Assembly (NCBI GenBank): GCA_009809945.1 | Contig: WTPW01000867.1 | Location: 166,126-230,125 of the forward strand | Direction of reading: 5' to 3' | Length of the DNA: 64,000 bases | Source of the DNA: Gigaspora margarita | Taxonomy: Eukaryota > Glomeromycota > Glomeromycetes > Diversisporales > Gigasporaceae | In this document: positions 23,953-34,543 of the stretch, one piece after another | Numbering within the stretch: position 1 is the stretch's first letter | Layout: each line of letters starts with the position of its first letter | Made by a program: the position numbers and the translations under genes | The notes under the pieces: model-generated | What the model saw: only the letters and a program-made list of their open reading frames with translations | Told to the model about the DNA's origin: nothing | The model's database searches: none

Positions 23953-24291
23953 TAGTGAGTTGAACCGGTTGGGCTATAATCGGTCAACCGACCCGAACCG
24001 AATAAATTTCGGGTAACCGGTTGAGCAAATGCTTAATCGGTTGACCCGTACAACCGGTTGAGAATCGGTAATCGGTTGACAAAATGTAGGAATGAGCAAA
24101 GGTTCCGAAAAGTTCCGAAAAGAAAATGAATGAACATAAAATTCGAGCAAGGTTGAGACAAAATTTGAGTAAAGGTCCGATAATTCCCGAAAGTAAAATG
24201 CGAAGTAATCTTAATCGGTTGCAATCGGTTGACATCAAATATTTCGGTTCGGTTAACCGATTAACGAATTTTTTCTCGGTTCAAATCACTA
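23953..24291. mobile_element. hAT-type MITE with 8-bp TSD
   Basis: The 339-bp element starts TAGTGAGTTGAACCGG and ends CGGTTCAAATCACTA. It is flanked by an exact 8-bp duplication GCTGAAAG (23945-23952 and 24292-24299). A TAGTG terminus and 8-bp duplications are typical of hAT transposons. The interior is rich in AATCGGTTGAC words in both orientations, giving a strongly folded sequence. It encodes nothing. Confidence 0.85.
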
Positions 24292-24299
24292 GCTGAAAG

Positions 24300-24729
24300 A
24301 TTTAATTCTTAATGAGTTTGTTTAGGCCATTAGTGAAACAGAAATAAATGAAAAAAAATTTATGTAGTGATGACATTCTGTTTGAATTGTTTTTTTTATT
24401 TTTTTAATTTAAAAGACTTAAGCGATTCAGTCTCGTCCGAATATGAGATCAATTTTTAAATTAATATATATAAAACTCAGGGCGTAGCAGAAGACATTTA
24501 ATGGGCAAGTAAAGCGATATCAAAGTTTTGTTTTTAATGCATTAAACCTTCAAATTTTGATGAAAAATCAAAAATAATTTTGAAAAAAGATTCTGTCCAT
24601 ATAAGTGACACATGATGAACGAGTTTTCGCATTAACCTTTGCATTTGTTGACTTTTCGGAAGTTCACGACGCCACCTCTATTATTCCATAAAAGCTTTCG
24701 GTTTTGTATATATATATATTAATGATGCC
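24300..24729. other. Non-coding stretch
   Basis: No gene is seen; a short TA run lies at about 24709-24719. Confidence 0.4.
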
Positions 24730-24900
24730 TGACGAATGATGAAATTAAAGTTGCCTGACGAAAACTAATTTTGAATTGACGAAAGTCTTCGCCAAATGAC
24801 GATCTTGACGAAACCGTTGACAATTAACGAAATTGTTGACGATTGACGAAACTACTAACGGTTGACGAAACCATTGACGAAATTACTATTCGTTATAAAA
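24730..24900 (-). repeat. Minisatellite related to GTTTCGTCAATCGTCA, reverse orientation
   Basis: The array consists of words such as TTGACGATTGACGAAAC and AACGGTTGACGAAACC, the reverse complement of the 22240-22440 array. Units are more diverged here. Confidence 0.65.
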
Positions 24901-25342
24901 AAAAATAAAAAATTACACTATAAAAGATAAAATTTAGCTTGATCTATTAACTTTTTAACTTTTATGACATGTTTCTTAAGTGCTAAAGGTAATGTTTTTT
25001 TTTCGTATCATAAGATTTTTTCGGGTGACCAACACCTTCATCGGGTAATTTGTTTCATAAAAAGAAAAAATAATAGACAAAAAAGTAGAAATCGGTAGAT
25101 GTAATGATACTAATAAAAATATTTACCTCGCATAGATCAATTTATTTCCATTATAAAAGAAAAGAATATTTTCTTATGCTTCATTAAGGTGTTCGAAGTT
25201 AATTTTTCGGTTAACATCATCCCACCCCCTTCCCTTTTGATGCCCCCAATTAGTGATGGGCAAATCCTGATTTTTTTAAAAATCCCATGCGGGATGTGGG
25301 ATTCCATGCGGGATCTGTGCGAGATTCGCAGGATCGAGTANC

Positions 25343-25379
<37 letters not shown>

Positions 25380-25417
25380 ATTTCAAAAAAAAAAAAATAA
25401 AAAATAAATAAAAATAA
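24901..25417. other. Non-coding stretch with a poly(A) run
   Basis: No gene is seen. A run of more than 30 A follows an N at 25341, and A-rich low complexity extends to about 25420. The N probably marks an assembly problem at the homopolymer. Confidence 0.5.
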
Positions 25418-25533
25418 CGTATACCACAAATAACGCGAAGGGGTGTGGTTTCGAATTTCGGCTAAATTAAGCTCAATCTAGCCGAAATTCGAAATAACTC
25501 CTTATGCATTATTTCGCGGTTATACGGCAAATA
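25418..25533. mobile_element. Short inverted-repeat element
   Basis: The outer arms CGTATACCACAAATAACGCG and CGCGGTTATACGG are inverted and imperfect. The inner arms TTTCGAATTTCGGCTA and TAGCCGAAATTCGAAAT are close to perfect, around a spacer of about 14 bases. About 115 bp in all, it would fold into one hairpin. No target duplication is clear because both flanks are A-rich. Confidence 0.55.
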
Positions 25534-25852
25534 TAAAATAAAAAAAAATATAATTTAAAATAAAAAAAAAAAAAAAACAATAAAAAAATAATTTAAATAA
25601 TAAAAAATAATGCAAAATTTTAATTCCTACTTGGCTGTTCTCTCATATGTTTATTTCAGCTTGCAATAAAACGATTCAAGAAAAACTGCTGAAGAAAGAG
25701 CTTCCGAAGTGTTTTTTTTTTATTCGATCGTGAAGAGCTAGAGAACTAGTATTAATGAGTAAGAAGAAAATATTTAAATAAAAAGTTAGCTTTTATGGAA
25801 ATAACAATTACAAACCAATAATTCGAATCGATACTTTTTTACATTAATTTTT

Positions 25853-26275
25853 ACATCCGATCAGTGATTTATTTCATACAAAATTTGCATTCGACTAATA
25901 GGAACTTGGGGGGATCTGTGATCGCTGCATACAATACTTTATTAAAATGAGCAGATCCGATCACTAGATCACAAGGATTTTGGCACGAAATTCTTTTTCT
26001 TGGATGATTGCATTATATAATTTTTATTGATTTATTTAATTTAATTTTTTTTTTTTTTTTTGGCTCCTCTCTTTTGTAATATTAACTACTGAATCAAATT
26101 TATCTGACCTAATTAGCAACTCAACTAGATTCTCTAAAAGGTTAATTCATTATAATAGATTTACTACTCTACTTTAAAATACTTTGTTCATTTTATACGT
26201 TCGTTTTGTTTGCTTCCCTCCTATTCCTCTTCTGAGAGTCCTGGAAAGTGATATTAAACGAAAAATTAACCTTGA
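25853..26275 (+). repeat. Dispersed repeat, copy C
   Basis: This matches 3740-4190 along most of its length, including ATCAGTGATTTATTTCAT, AAATTCTTTTTCTT and GAGAGTCCTGGAAAG. It has one copy of the 35-bp unit that is repeated in copy B. Confidence 0.65.
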
Positions 26276-26279
26276 AAGC

Positions 26280-26520
26280 CTAATCATCATGGAATTCGTC
26301 ATTCGTCAATGACGAAGTATCATCATTCGTCAGGAATCTTTAGATAAATATTTGTCATTGGTGAAATGACGAACAATTTCTCAGGTGACTTCGGATTGAC
26401 GAATTTATGCTTGACGAAGCCATAACGAAATGATGAAACCTATGGCGAATTGATGAAATATATGACAAATGGACGAATTTTGACGAACAATTAATGAAGC
26501 TTGATGAGTTATATTCATAA
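26280..26520 (-). repeat. Diverged CGTCA-type minisatellite
   Basis: Scattered words such as TGACGAATT, TTGACGAAGCC and GATGAAACC follow each other, related in reverse complement to the 22240-22440 array. Divergence is high. Confidence 0.5.
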
Positions 26521-26759
26521 ATGATTAAGTTAATTACCACAGTTGGTATGTGCATGAATAATGCGCATAAATTTTCATATAAGGTGTTTTTAATAACGAT
26601 AACGACAAAAGCTAAAAAATTGGAGTTTTAAAAGAATATGGCAATAATGCACAATCAATAACATAACTGCGTATACATACGTATAAGATAGCCGGTACAT
26701 TATTGCTATCGTGATTTTACTTATTTTCGCGAGTAACAAGCAAAAAAAGGAAAGTGGGT

Positions 26760-27295
26760 ATAGAAAGTTAGGGCTAGGGCATTAGTATTAGAGACTATGG
26801 TGATAATTGGCGTTTATTATATATAAAATTTTGTTCTCGACATTTTTAATTAAAGCACCAAAGTCGATATAAACATTTAGTTTTCGAGTATTTTCGCTTT
26901 CTTTTTCGCAAGTGTTTGGAATTTATATCAAGTAGTCAAAATTTGTGTAAATAAGTGCATGCCAACTCAAAAAAAGGCTAAACAGTATAAATACAGGCAG
27001 TTTTTTAATATCTATACTTTACTGATCCGGTGTTATATATATTAGCGTTAAGGTTAGGAATTATAGCTGATCAGTATGGTAGAGTTTTTAAAATCAGCTT
27101 GTCCTATACTGATCTGCTTATCTATGCCATACTGATATGCTATATTTTCGAAAAGAGTAAAAATACTCGAAAACAAATGTCAAAATCGACTTTGGTGCAC
27201 TAATTAAAAATGGGGGAACGAGATTTTGCGCACAGTAAACATCAATTTGTCGCTATAATTTCTAATATTTACACTCTAATACTAAACTTGTATCT
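26760..27295. mobile_element. Inverted-repeat element, about 535 bp
   Basis: Left-arm words AGTATTAGAG, TTTTAATTAAAGCACCAAAG and TTTAGTTTTCGAGTATTTT return inverted on the right as AAAATACTCGAAAACAAA, CTTTGGTGCACTAATTAAAA and CTCTAATACT. The arms are about 145 bp and imperfect, around a central segment with TAGCGTTAAGGTTAGGA. There is no coding frame; no target duplication could be fixed. Confidence 0.55.
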
Positions 27296-27534
27296 TTACA
27301 CACATAGTTTATTTATATGAATTTAATTTCCTTTATTTGTTTGTGTTTATTCGCAAAAATACTGAAATAGTTTATTATCTTCTGTAAAGTTTAATAATTG
27401 TAATTTTGTTGATAATTTCACTAATTGTCAATCTAGTAAATTTCCATATGATGCCAATGAACTCTTATAATGAATAACATTCTTTTGAAACAATTTAAGG
27501 CTTAATGTATCGTCTTGTTTATATTACTTATTGA

Positions 27535-27780
27535 ATCAGGCTTCATCAATCGTTAGAAGTTTAGTCAAGGGTTTCTTCAATCGTCAGGGATTTCCACAAT
27601 TTGTCGTATGCTTCGTCAATCGTCAGGGCTTCGTCAATTCGTCGTATGTTTCGTCAATCATCACAGATCAGGGGTTTCATCAATTGTCAGGGGTTTCGTC
27701 AATCGTCAGGGGCTTCATCAATCGCAAAGGTTCGTCATGTCGTAACCATGACGATTTGCCATCGCAACAATCATTTAGTC
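27535..27780 (+). repeat. Minisatellite of TTCGTCAATCGTCAGGG units
   Basis: Units such as TTCGTCAATCGTCAGGG repeat with small changes. Long open frames here arise from the stop-free repeat, not from a gene. It has the same orientation as 22240-22440. Confidence 0.7.
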
Positions 27781-28134
27781 AAGCATCATTAATACATATA
27801 TATTGTTTTACACAAAGTAAATATTGATATATTTAGGTTCTACAAAATAATCGCAACATGGTTTGCTACTAATGATTTTTCCTGATATTTATTTGTGGCT
27901 TTATTAATTATGAATAAAATGGCTATATAAGAGTGAGTCAGTAGAAATCCACCAAATTTTTTCTAAGTATTTTTTTTTAATAAAAAAAAACTTTAAACAA
28001 AAATAACTCAACGATAACTTAATCATATTTTTAACAAGAGCAATTTGTATTTACTAGAACGATTAAATATAAAAAAAATAGTCTATAAATATTTCTTATA
28101 AAAACTTATTCAAGGACAAGAAAGTTTCAAAAAA

Positions 28135-29828
28135 TCACACGTCAGGAATTCTCAAATCCTGCAACTCAGAATTTATGATCGCTTCAGAGATCTGACGCGT
28201 GCTTATGAGTTTTGAAGTATACATATGATCCAGATGTTTATATGTACCAATCGATAATCCTTTTGTTATCTTATCAGAATCTAAGAATTGTTTTTTAATC
28301 TCGTTTTCATCATCTAAATCTTCCATAACTTTATTCCATTCATTGAAATGTCTCCAAAGATAATAACTCCAAGGTCGTTTTCGTGGATCGGGATCCATAC
28401 ATCGTAAAGCCAAATTAATATAAAAATCCGGAGTTCCAGGCGCAAATTCTGGTCGTAATCCGTTGCAAATTTTTATTGCAAGATCAACATCAAAATCATG
28501 TCCATCGAAAGGTCTTTGTCCAGTTGACATCTCTGTCATAACAACACCAAATCCGTAAATATCAGAAGCTTTTGTAAACTTTTGTCCTTGTAATACCTCT
28601 GGTGCGACGTACGGCATGATACCATAAATATTACCTTCTGTGTCATTTTCATTCACTTTTTTAGATAATCCAAGATCTGATATATAAGAATGTAAAATAT
28701 CATTATCACCTTTGTCCTGTAAAATATTACCACTGTGAAAATCTCTATGAATATTTCCGGAAAAGTGAATTTGCTTTAAATCTATTGCGATATCCAAAAG
28801 TAATTTTAACTTAATCTTCCAAGTAAGATCATTAAAATTTTTCTTTAAAAACTTGTACAAATTTCCATCGTTGGCATATTGAAGCACCATAAAATATTCT
28901 TTCGTTTCTATGTTTTGAGTTAATCCATATACATTGAGATTGCTACCAAACATTGTACATTTCTTATGAGTGTTGAACTTTATAAAAATAAATTAGTTTA
29001 ATATATATATATATATATAATATGTAAATTAAGCATAATGATAATGATCTAGCTTACCTCTTTTAAAAAATCAAGAATGTTTTCCTTAGAACCGGGTAAA
29101 GTTTTAAGCGCAACAATGCTAGATGTTTCGCGGGTTCTTTTATACTGATTAATTTTTCGTGTACCATCTAACCATATCGCAGAATATACAAATCCAAATC
29201 CTCCTTCGCCAATTAATTCAAGTTTATCAAATCTATTAAATGGAATCCATTCAATCATACATTCGTAAAGTGTGGTTCTAATACGAAATTCATTTAAACA
29301 ATTATCAATATCTTTATTTCCACTTGTCCACTCTTGAATCGTTATGTCAGGATCACATGCTTGACACCACATTTCACGCGTATTATCATTATTACATTGT
29401 AAACATTTTCCGTATTTAGGATCTCGAGGATGAGGACGAGAACGACCAGCTTTAGGATGTATTATACCAGTCTTAGACTTAATAATATATGAATAATCAA
29501 TATAAGCATCTTTTCTAATCCATTCATGGTATTTATTGTCATCATCTGTCACACCAATACCATATAGATAACAAATAGCAGTTTTCCAAATTCCCATCAA
29601 GTTATCGGTTTTAGCAGATTTCAGATAGCATTCAAACGCATTTTGCTCATTTATTTCAACACCAATCCCCCAATTATAACAAAAACCGGTCCAAAATAAT
29701 CCCTCTCCATTTTCTAAGTCTGCGGCTTTTTTATAGTTTTCAAAGGCTCTGTCTTTATCTTTTTCAACTCCTGTACCGTACTGGTATCTCCATCCTAGTT
29801 CGCAGAGTTTTTCGCCTGTTTTACACAT
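28135..29828 (-). CDS. Sel1-repeat / protein kinase fusion, two exons
   Basis: Exon 1 is 29828-29058 (257 codons) and exon 2 is 28977-28135. The 80-nt intron (29057-28978) starts GTAAGC, contains a TA run, ends AAAG and is phase 0; the joined protein has 537 residues. Residues 5-105 hold three Sel1 units (for example WRYQYGTGVEKDKDRAF). A Cys motif follows at about 141-158 (CLQCNNDNTREMWCQAC), a possible metal site. The kinase domain starts near 200: glycine loop IGEGGFGFV (206-214), ATP lysine in VALKTL (K242), catalytic HRDFHSGN (H334, D336, N341), DLG in place of DFG (D358) and APE (382-384). All key residues are present, so it should be active; the fold is of the tyrosine-kinase-like group. 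No membrane segment is seen. It is probably a cytoplasmic signalling kinase; its substrates are unknown. Confidence 0.92.
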
Positions 29829-30754
29829 TGTTATGATAAATTAATTTAAGAAAGTCTCTATCGATATGATATTATATTCAATAAAAAAAATATTTATATT
29901 ATCCAAACTCAGTTAAGCCCTGTTTGTAACCAGAACCTGTTAAACTCGAGATTTTGTAGTCAACAAGATTTTAATTATTATATTTAAAACTCATCGTGCT
30001 TAACTTGAGTCTTAAATCGATTTATGAGCAAAAGTTTCTTGATTTAATAAATAGCGATAGTAATAACATGCTTCGGATTAACATATTTAGCAATCATAAT
30101 CATTAATTAATTTTGTATAACAGAGTCTAAAACTCAGTTTATTGTATATGCTTTGAAACATTGTTTCACGAGTTTTCGAGCACAAACTAATCAATTCAAG
30201 CAGGATAACATCCCAATATATATATATTTATTAATTACATGTTCTAAATTATGCATTTAATAATTTCGTCATGCAATTTAATGATTCGACAATTGGAAGA
30301 CAGGATCTGGTATAACGTAATAATAAAAAAGAAATTATAATTTTTTTTGGAAATCACATTAATATCGAAGTTTCAGTCAAGAAATCACCTTTTGAGCACC
30401 AACATAAAAAAAAAAATCCATTACAAAATTTTGCTATAATACTGTGAGCTAATCCTAATATTAACACTAGATAAGCAAATTTACTCGAATAACTTGGTGT
30501 AAATTCCAAAATCATATGGTAGAATTTTTTTTGATGGAATTTTGTGTGCTTATTAAATTAAATGACATCGACGTTCATGGATATAAAGCTATGCAATTTT
30601 TAAATTAAAATGGTTAACAAAGAATCTAATTATTCATAAATGATTTACATATTTTATAAGCGATTTCATAAGCAGTTTCATAAGCGGTTTTTTAAGCGGT
30701 TTTCTAAGCAATTTATAACAAACAAAAAAAAGCAACCATATTATTTGTGAACGT
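29829..30754. other. 5' flank of the kinase gene, non-coding
   Basis: No gene is seen. At about 30655-30715 a short tandem run of words like ATAAGCGGTTTC occurs. The kinase promoter should lie just right of 29828, where the sequence is AT-rich without a clear motif. Confidence 0.4.
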
Positions 30755-30846
30755 CAGTTTCGTGTAACCTCACGTACATCAATTCGAATTTTTAGGGCAC
30801 GGCAATTTTTTTATTTGATGTACGTGATATTACACGAAACCGATGT
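30755..30846. repeat. Imperfect hairpin, about 90 bp
   Basis: The arms GTTTCGTGTAACCTCACGTA and TACGTGATATTACACGAAAC are inverted, continuing into CATCAA and TTTGATG. They surround a spacer of about 35 bases. It is possibly a very short MITE; no target duplication is clear. Confidence 0.55.
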
Positions 30847-30942
30847 GCACAAATCATTTCCTTTTTTTTTGAAGGTGGTTTCAGTATTAATTATTCGACG
30901 TCTGATTTCCAGATAAAATAAAAAATAGATTTATCTAGTAAA

Positions 30943-31620
30943 GTGATATGGATTGGCCCGATTCATCGGCCGGGTCGATGGACTGTTCGACCTTCAGCCT
31001 ACACCTTCGTGGTCATAGTCGGTCGATTAAAAAGTTGTTAGAATCGAATCTCTAAATAACATATTTTAGGTCAAAAAAATCAATTAGTTAGTAGTAGTTT
31101 ACAACAATGCAGATATACATTAGTTGGCTAATAATAAATTGGAAAACAATGAATGTAAGGAACGGAGATGTTCAGGTACATTCGATTGCTAGACAATTAA
31201 TCAGTCTAAATACTAATGTGTTATAATTTCCCAAGGCAAACCGAATATAAACAATGATTTAGGATCACTAGAATTTCGTCAAGGAATGACCTGATGGCTT
31301 TTTACATATTTGATATAGATATGGAGATTAATTCTGATCTGAAAGATAATTCTAGCAAAAAAAGGTCGATCCGGTCGACCGGACCGAGCCTTTTAGGATT
31401 TAGAGCTTGGAACCGGATACTAAACCGGATATCCGGATAAAAAATCGGATTTATAATTGCTAAAATAAAAACCCGGATTTAATCCGCTTTACAAAAATAA
31501 AATCCGGGTTCCTTTTTATATCCGGATACATCCGGATTTTGTAATCCGGATCCAAGCACTATTTAGGATCGGTGCCGGGCCATGATTCTTCCATCGGCCC
31601 GTATCACAAGATTTATTAAG
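30943..31620. mobile_element. Degenerate inverted-repeat element hosting a hAT MITE
   Basis: The left end near GTGATATGGATTGGCCCG is mirrored at the right end by CGGCCCGTATCAC, with GGCC and CCGG words inside both arms. The arms are weakly conserved. An inner element at 31401-31561 is inserted in it. No gene is seen. Confidence 0.4.
31401..31561. mobile_element. Small hAT-type MITE with 8-bp TSD
   Basis: The element starts TAGAGCTTGGAACCGGAT and ends ATCCGGATCCAAGCACTA. It is flanked by the 8-bp duplication TTTAGGAT (31392-31399 and 31562-31569), with one extra T at 31400. The interior is built of CCGGAT words in both orientations. It has a TAG-type terminus similar to the MITE at 23953-24291 but a different sequence. 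Confidence 0.8.
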
Positions 31621-31867
31621 TGGTATAAATTTTTTCAAAATGTGTAGATCACCGCTCACTTATACAATCACTTGATTGTCGTCCCACTGGGCCGGTAGTT
31701 TTCAAAATTCCCGGTCGGTCGGTCGGATTTTCCAAAATTATAATTTAATACAGTAATAGTCTCATGTTGCATCTAGATCACACAAATTTAATTTTACGCT
31801 TTGCATAACATGGAATCAGAAAATTGGGGTTGGCCGTCAGATTTTTACCAGCCCCATCGGACAATTT

Positions 31868-32772
31868 CAGTGACGGTAAATGACCTGGTCATTTTGCAAA
31901 TTTCTCAAATGTATGGTTGTTAATGGAGCACTCCAGTCAATAGTAAAACATATAACCCACTCCGGAGCACTCCAGAAGTGGGTTATATGTTTTATTAATG
32001 CCTGGAGTACTCCATTAACAACCCTACTCAAATGACCTCAAATGACCTTGAAATGACCGATCATTAACGGTCATCTCAATTATGGGTCATTTAGAAATGT
32101 CCGAGGTCATTTGAGAGTCATTTAGCCATTGGGCCATCGTGCATATAGAGTTTGTATCCCATATCTAATATTTTTTACATAGATTGATCAACTTTAACTG
32201 CATAACGATAATGCATACGCATAGGTTTCGAAGTAAGCTAGGTTTGGCTAAACTTAATATAAGTTTATATGCTCAGTCCAACCTAGGAATGGTAAATAAC
32301 TCGATCGTTTGATCGAAATTTAAATGACTCCAAGTTAATAAATCATGACAAGATCATTTTGGTTATTAAGTTCATTTAGGTCATTGGCATATAAAAGAAT
32401 TTTATTGGTCGAATTACTCGTATAAAAAGTTATCAATCTTTATTACTTTCCTTATCGATAATCTTAACTATATATTAAAGTCCCAAATTTTACTAAGTCA
32501 ATTAATATTTATGTCTTAAGTAAAGTGTTCGAAATATGCAATTTATTATTTCGACAACTTTACTTAAGACATAAATGTCCATTGACTTATGGCTACAATT
32601 ATTGATTATGTTTTAATTTTGTTTGGTGGCCAATTCTGATTGGCTAAAGAGTATTAGAAGATTAACTAATGTTAAATGACCTTCTAGGTAATTTGAGCCT
32701 CGAAATGACCCAATGACTAGTCATTTGTCATTTGGGTCATTTGGGGTCATTTCAGGTCATTTACCATCACTG
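31868..32772. mobile_element. hAT-type non-autonomous element, 905 bp, 8-bp TSD
   Basis: The element starts CAGTGACGGTAAATGACC and ends GGTCATTTACCATCACTG. It is flanked by an exact 8-bp duplication GACAATTT (31860-31867 and 32773-32780). CAGTG ends with an 8-bp duplication fit hAT. The interior carries many GGTCATTT words and no coding frame. It sits in a repeat whose related, uninterrupted copy lies at about 49985-50040. A shorter relative is at 42438-42906. Confidence 0.88.
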
Positions 32773-32956
32773 GACAATTTCTGAAAATTAATGTCTCCAT
32801 CGAGTGATACCGGAGTAATTTATGGAAAAAAATTAAATAGTAAAATAGAATAATTGGATCAATTGGGACTTTAAAAAAAAAAAAAGGAAAAATTGAAAAA
32901 ATGGGTCGGCGGATAATGCAAAACGAAAAATTTAACTTTGCGTGGTCTTATATGGG

Positions 32957-33195
32957 ATCTTTGGTAGGAAAACCACAGTTAGAGACTATTTAGATTTTGA
33001 CAATAAAATGTGAAATTGCTAGCTATCTATTAATCCAATTTGAATAAACTTTTTTTTTACTTTATAAAGCTTAAATAGCTTTATAAATAAAAAAAAAAGT
33101 TTATTCAAATTGGATTAATAGATAGCTAGCAATTTCACATTTTATTGTCAAAATCTAAATAGTCTCTAACTGTGGTTTTCCTAGCAAAGATCCCA
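32957..33195. repeat. Near-perfect long hairpin
   Basis: Arms of about 90-110 bp face each other around a spacer of about 30-40 bases. The core of at least 77 bp, from CCACAGTTAGAGACT to TTTGAATAAAC, is returned without a mismatch. The outer 20 bp have a few differences. Such arms are far better preserved than other inverted repeats here, so the structure is recent or is being corrected. It encodes nothing. Confidence 0.85.
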
Positions 33196-34439
33196 CATGA
33201 TTGTTAAGTGATTTTTTGACAAAAAATTTAATACGAATCCATTATGTTCATAATCTTTGTTAAGCATAGTTATACTCGCTAAAAATCGGTTTGTACAATC
33301 GCGCAATCGGACTATAATCATATGATAGTATGAGTGTGCAATGATCTACAATTTGATAGTAAATCATTTTGCAAATCGATTTTCTGGTAAATATTTATCT
33401 CAAAAGTAGCTAATTTTTTTTTTTACCGGTTACGCCTATTTAATTTTCTAATTCGGATTTTTAAGCAGATATAGGATCTTTTAAACTCCACTTATTTTCT
33501 AATTAAGTTAATTTGAAAGCCGATTCCGATGCTTACACAATATTACATAAATAATTTATAAAATATTATCATTCAATTTTAATAATTACTAAATTAATAA
33601 ATTCCGGCCATTCGCTGTACGTACGCACGTACATCCGTAACAGTCGATTTTACCCCGATCTACGATGTATGACGTAGCACAACCTTTGATGTTTTTTGTC
33701 GTACAAATTTTTAGTTGCGAAACGATATGATAGTAACAAAAATATGAATAGATTATTTTTTCGATTATTTTATAGATTTTATTTTATCGAGTTATAGTAT
33801 GAAAGTATAAAAACTGTAGAAAAATAAGCTATTGCTCGCGAAGCGCCAATAACTACAACTTTAAACTTATTTAACTAATAGGCTGCCTTTTTTACCCTAC
33901 ATCTTAGAACTTACAGTAATTGCAGAATTGATTATTTATTGTTTACATCCGAAATTCACCAGTAACGGTAGAGTTTTCATTATTGACAGGAATTTCACCA
34001 GAAGTATCCTTATTTACCTTCACGTGCGTCCAGGAGGTTTCGTAATTAATGTTCAATCATGATTCTGGCATGTTTGTTGTCTTCCAGCATAACTTGAATT
34101 GAAGTCCTTTCGATTGTGACCCAGAAGCAAAACTACTTTGCTATTGGCCATGAGTCCGACATTTACGCATTAACATTTGGTAACTTCATAACAATTTTTT
34201 AATATTTAAATTATTATCAAACATAATTACGCGACTAATTTACAAAGAAAATTATGGAAGATGATTTTTAATTTAGTCTAAAACGCTAGTTTATTGTAAG
34301 AATTTATGTTAGATCAAATTTAGTATAGCTTATCCAATCAAGTTGCTGAAAATTTAGAATAAAAAATACAATTTTTAATACTTAAGTATGTACATGCGTA
34401 CGTATGTTAGTCAATCACATTCGATCATATGCTCGTAAG
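33196..34439. other. Non-coding stretch before the Sel1 array
   Basis: No gene is seen. The word GTACGTACGCACGTAC occurs near 33618, a CGTA-rich run like those just upstream of Sel1 genes, but no Sel1 gene follows it. Confidence 0.45.
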
Positions 34440-34543
34440 TACTAAGTGTTACAATACGTTTGTGGCACAATGTGATCATATCTTTAATAGAGTAATAAAT
34501 GTTGACATCTAAATATGTAACACACATTCTTCCTTGCATTACG
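34440..34543 (+). promoter_or_regulatory. Conserved Sel1-family leader with start-stop uORF, copy 2
   Basis: The region carries TGTGGCACAATGTGATCAT, and TGTAACACACATTCTTCCTTG ends just before the ATG region. An upstream ATG at 34515-34517 is followed at once by TAA, a minimal uORF, 23 nt before the family start codon. An in-frame ATG also lies at 34499 but is not supported by the paralogs. Confidence 0.5.

Noticed and set aside
24033-24238. Two overlapping minus-strand open frames in the hAT MITE
   Set aside because: They lie wholly inside a non-coding inverted-repeat element rich in CGGTTGAC words.
27531-27827. Open frame of 98 codons
   Set aside because: It is made by the stop-free minisatellite TTCGTCAATCGTCAGGG and not by a gene.
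34499-34543. Earlier start for the 34544 gene
   Set aside because: The 15 added residues are absent in all paralogs, and the family start with ATGTC lies at 34544.
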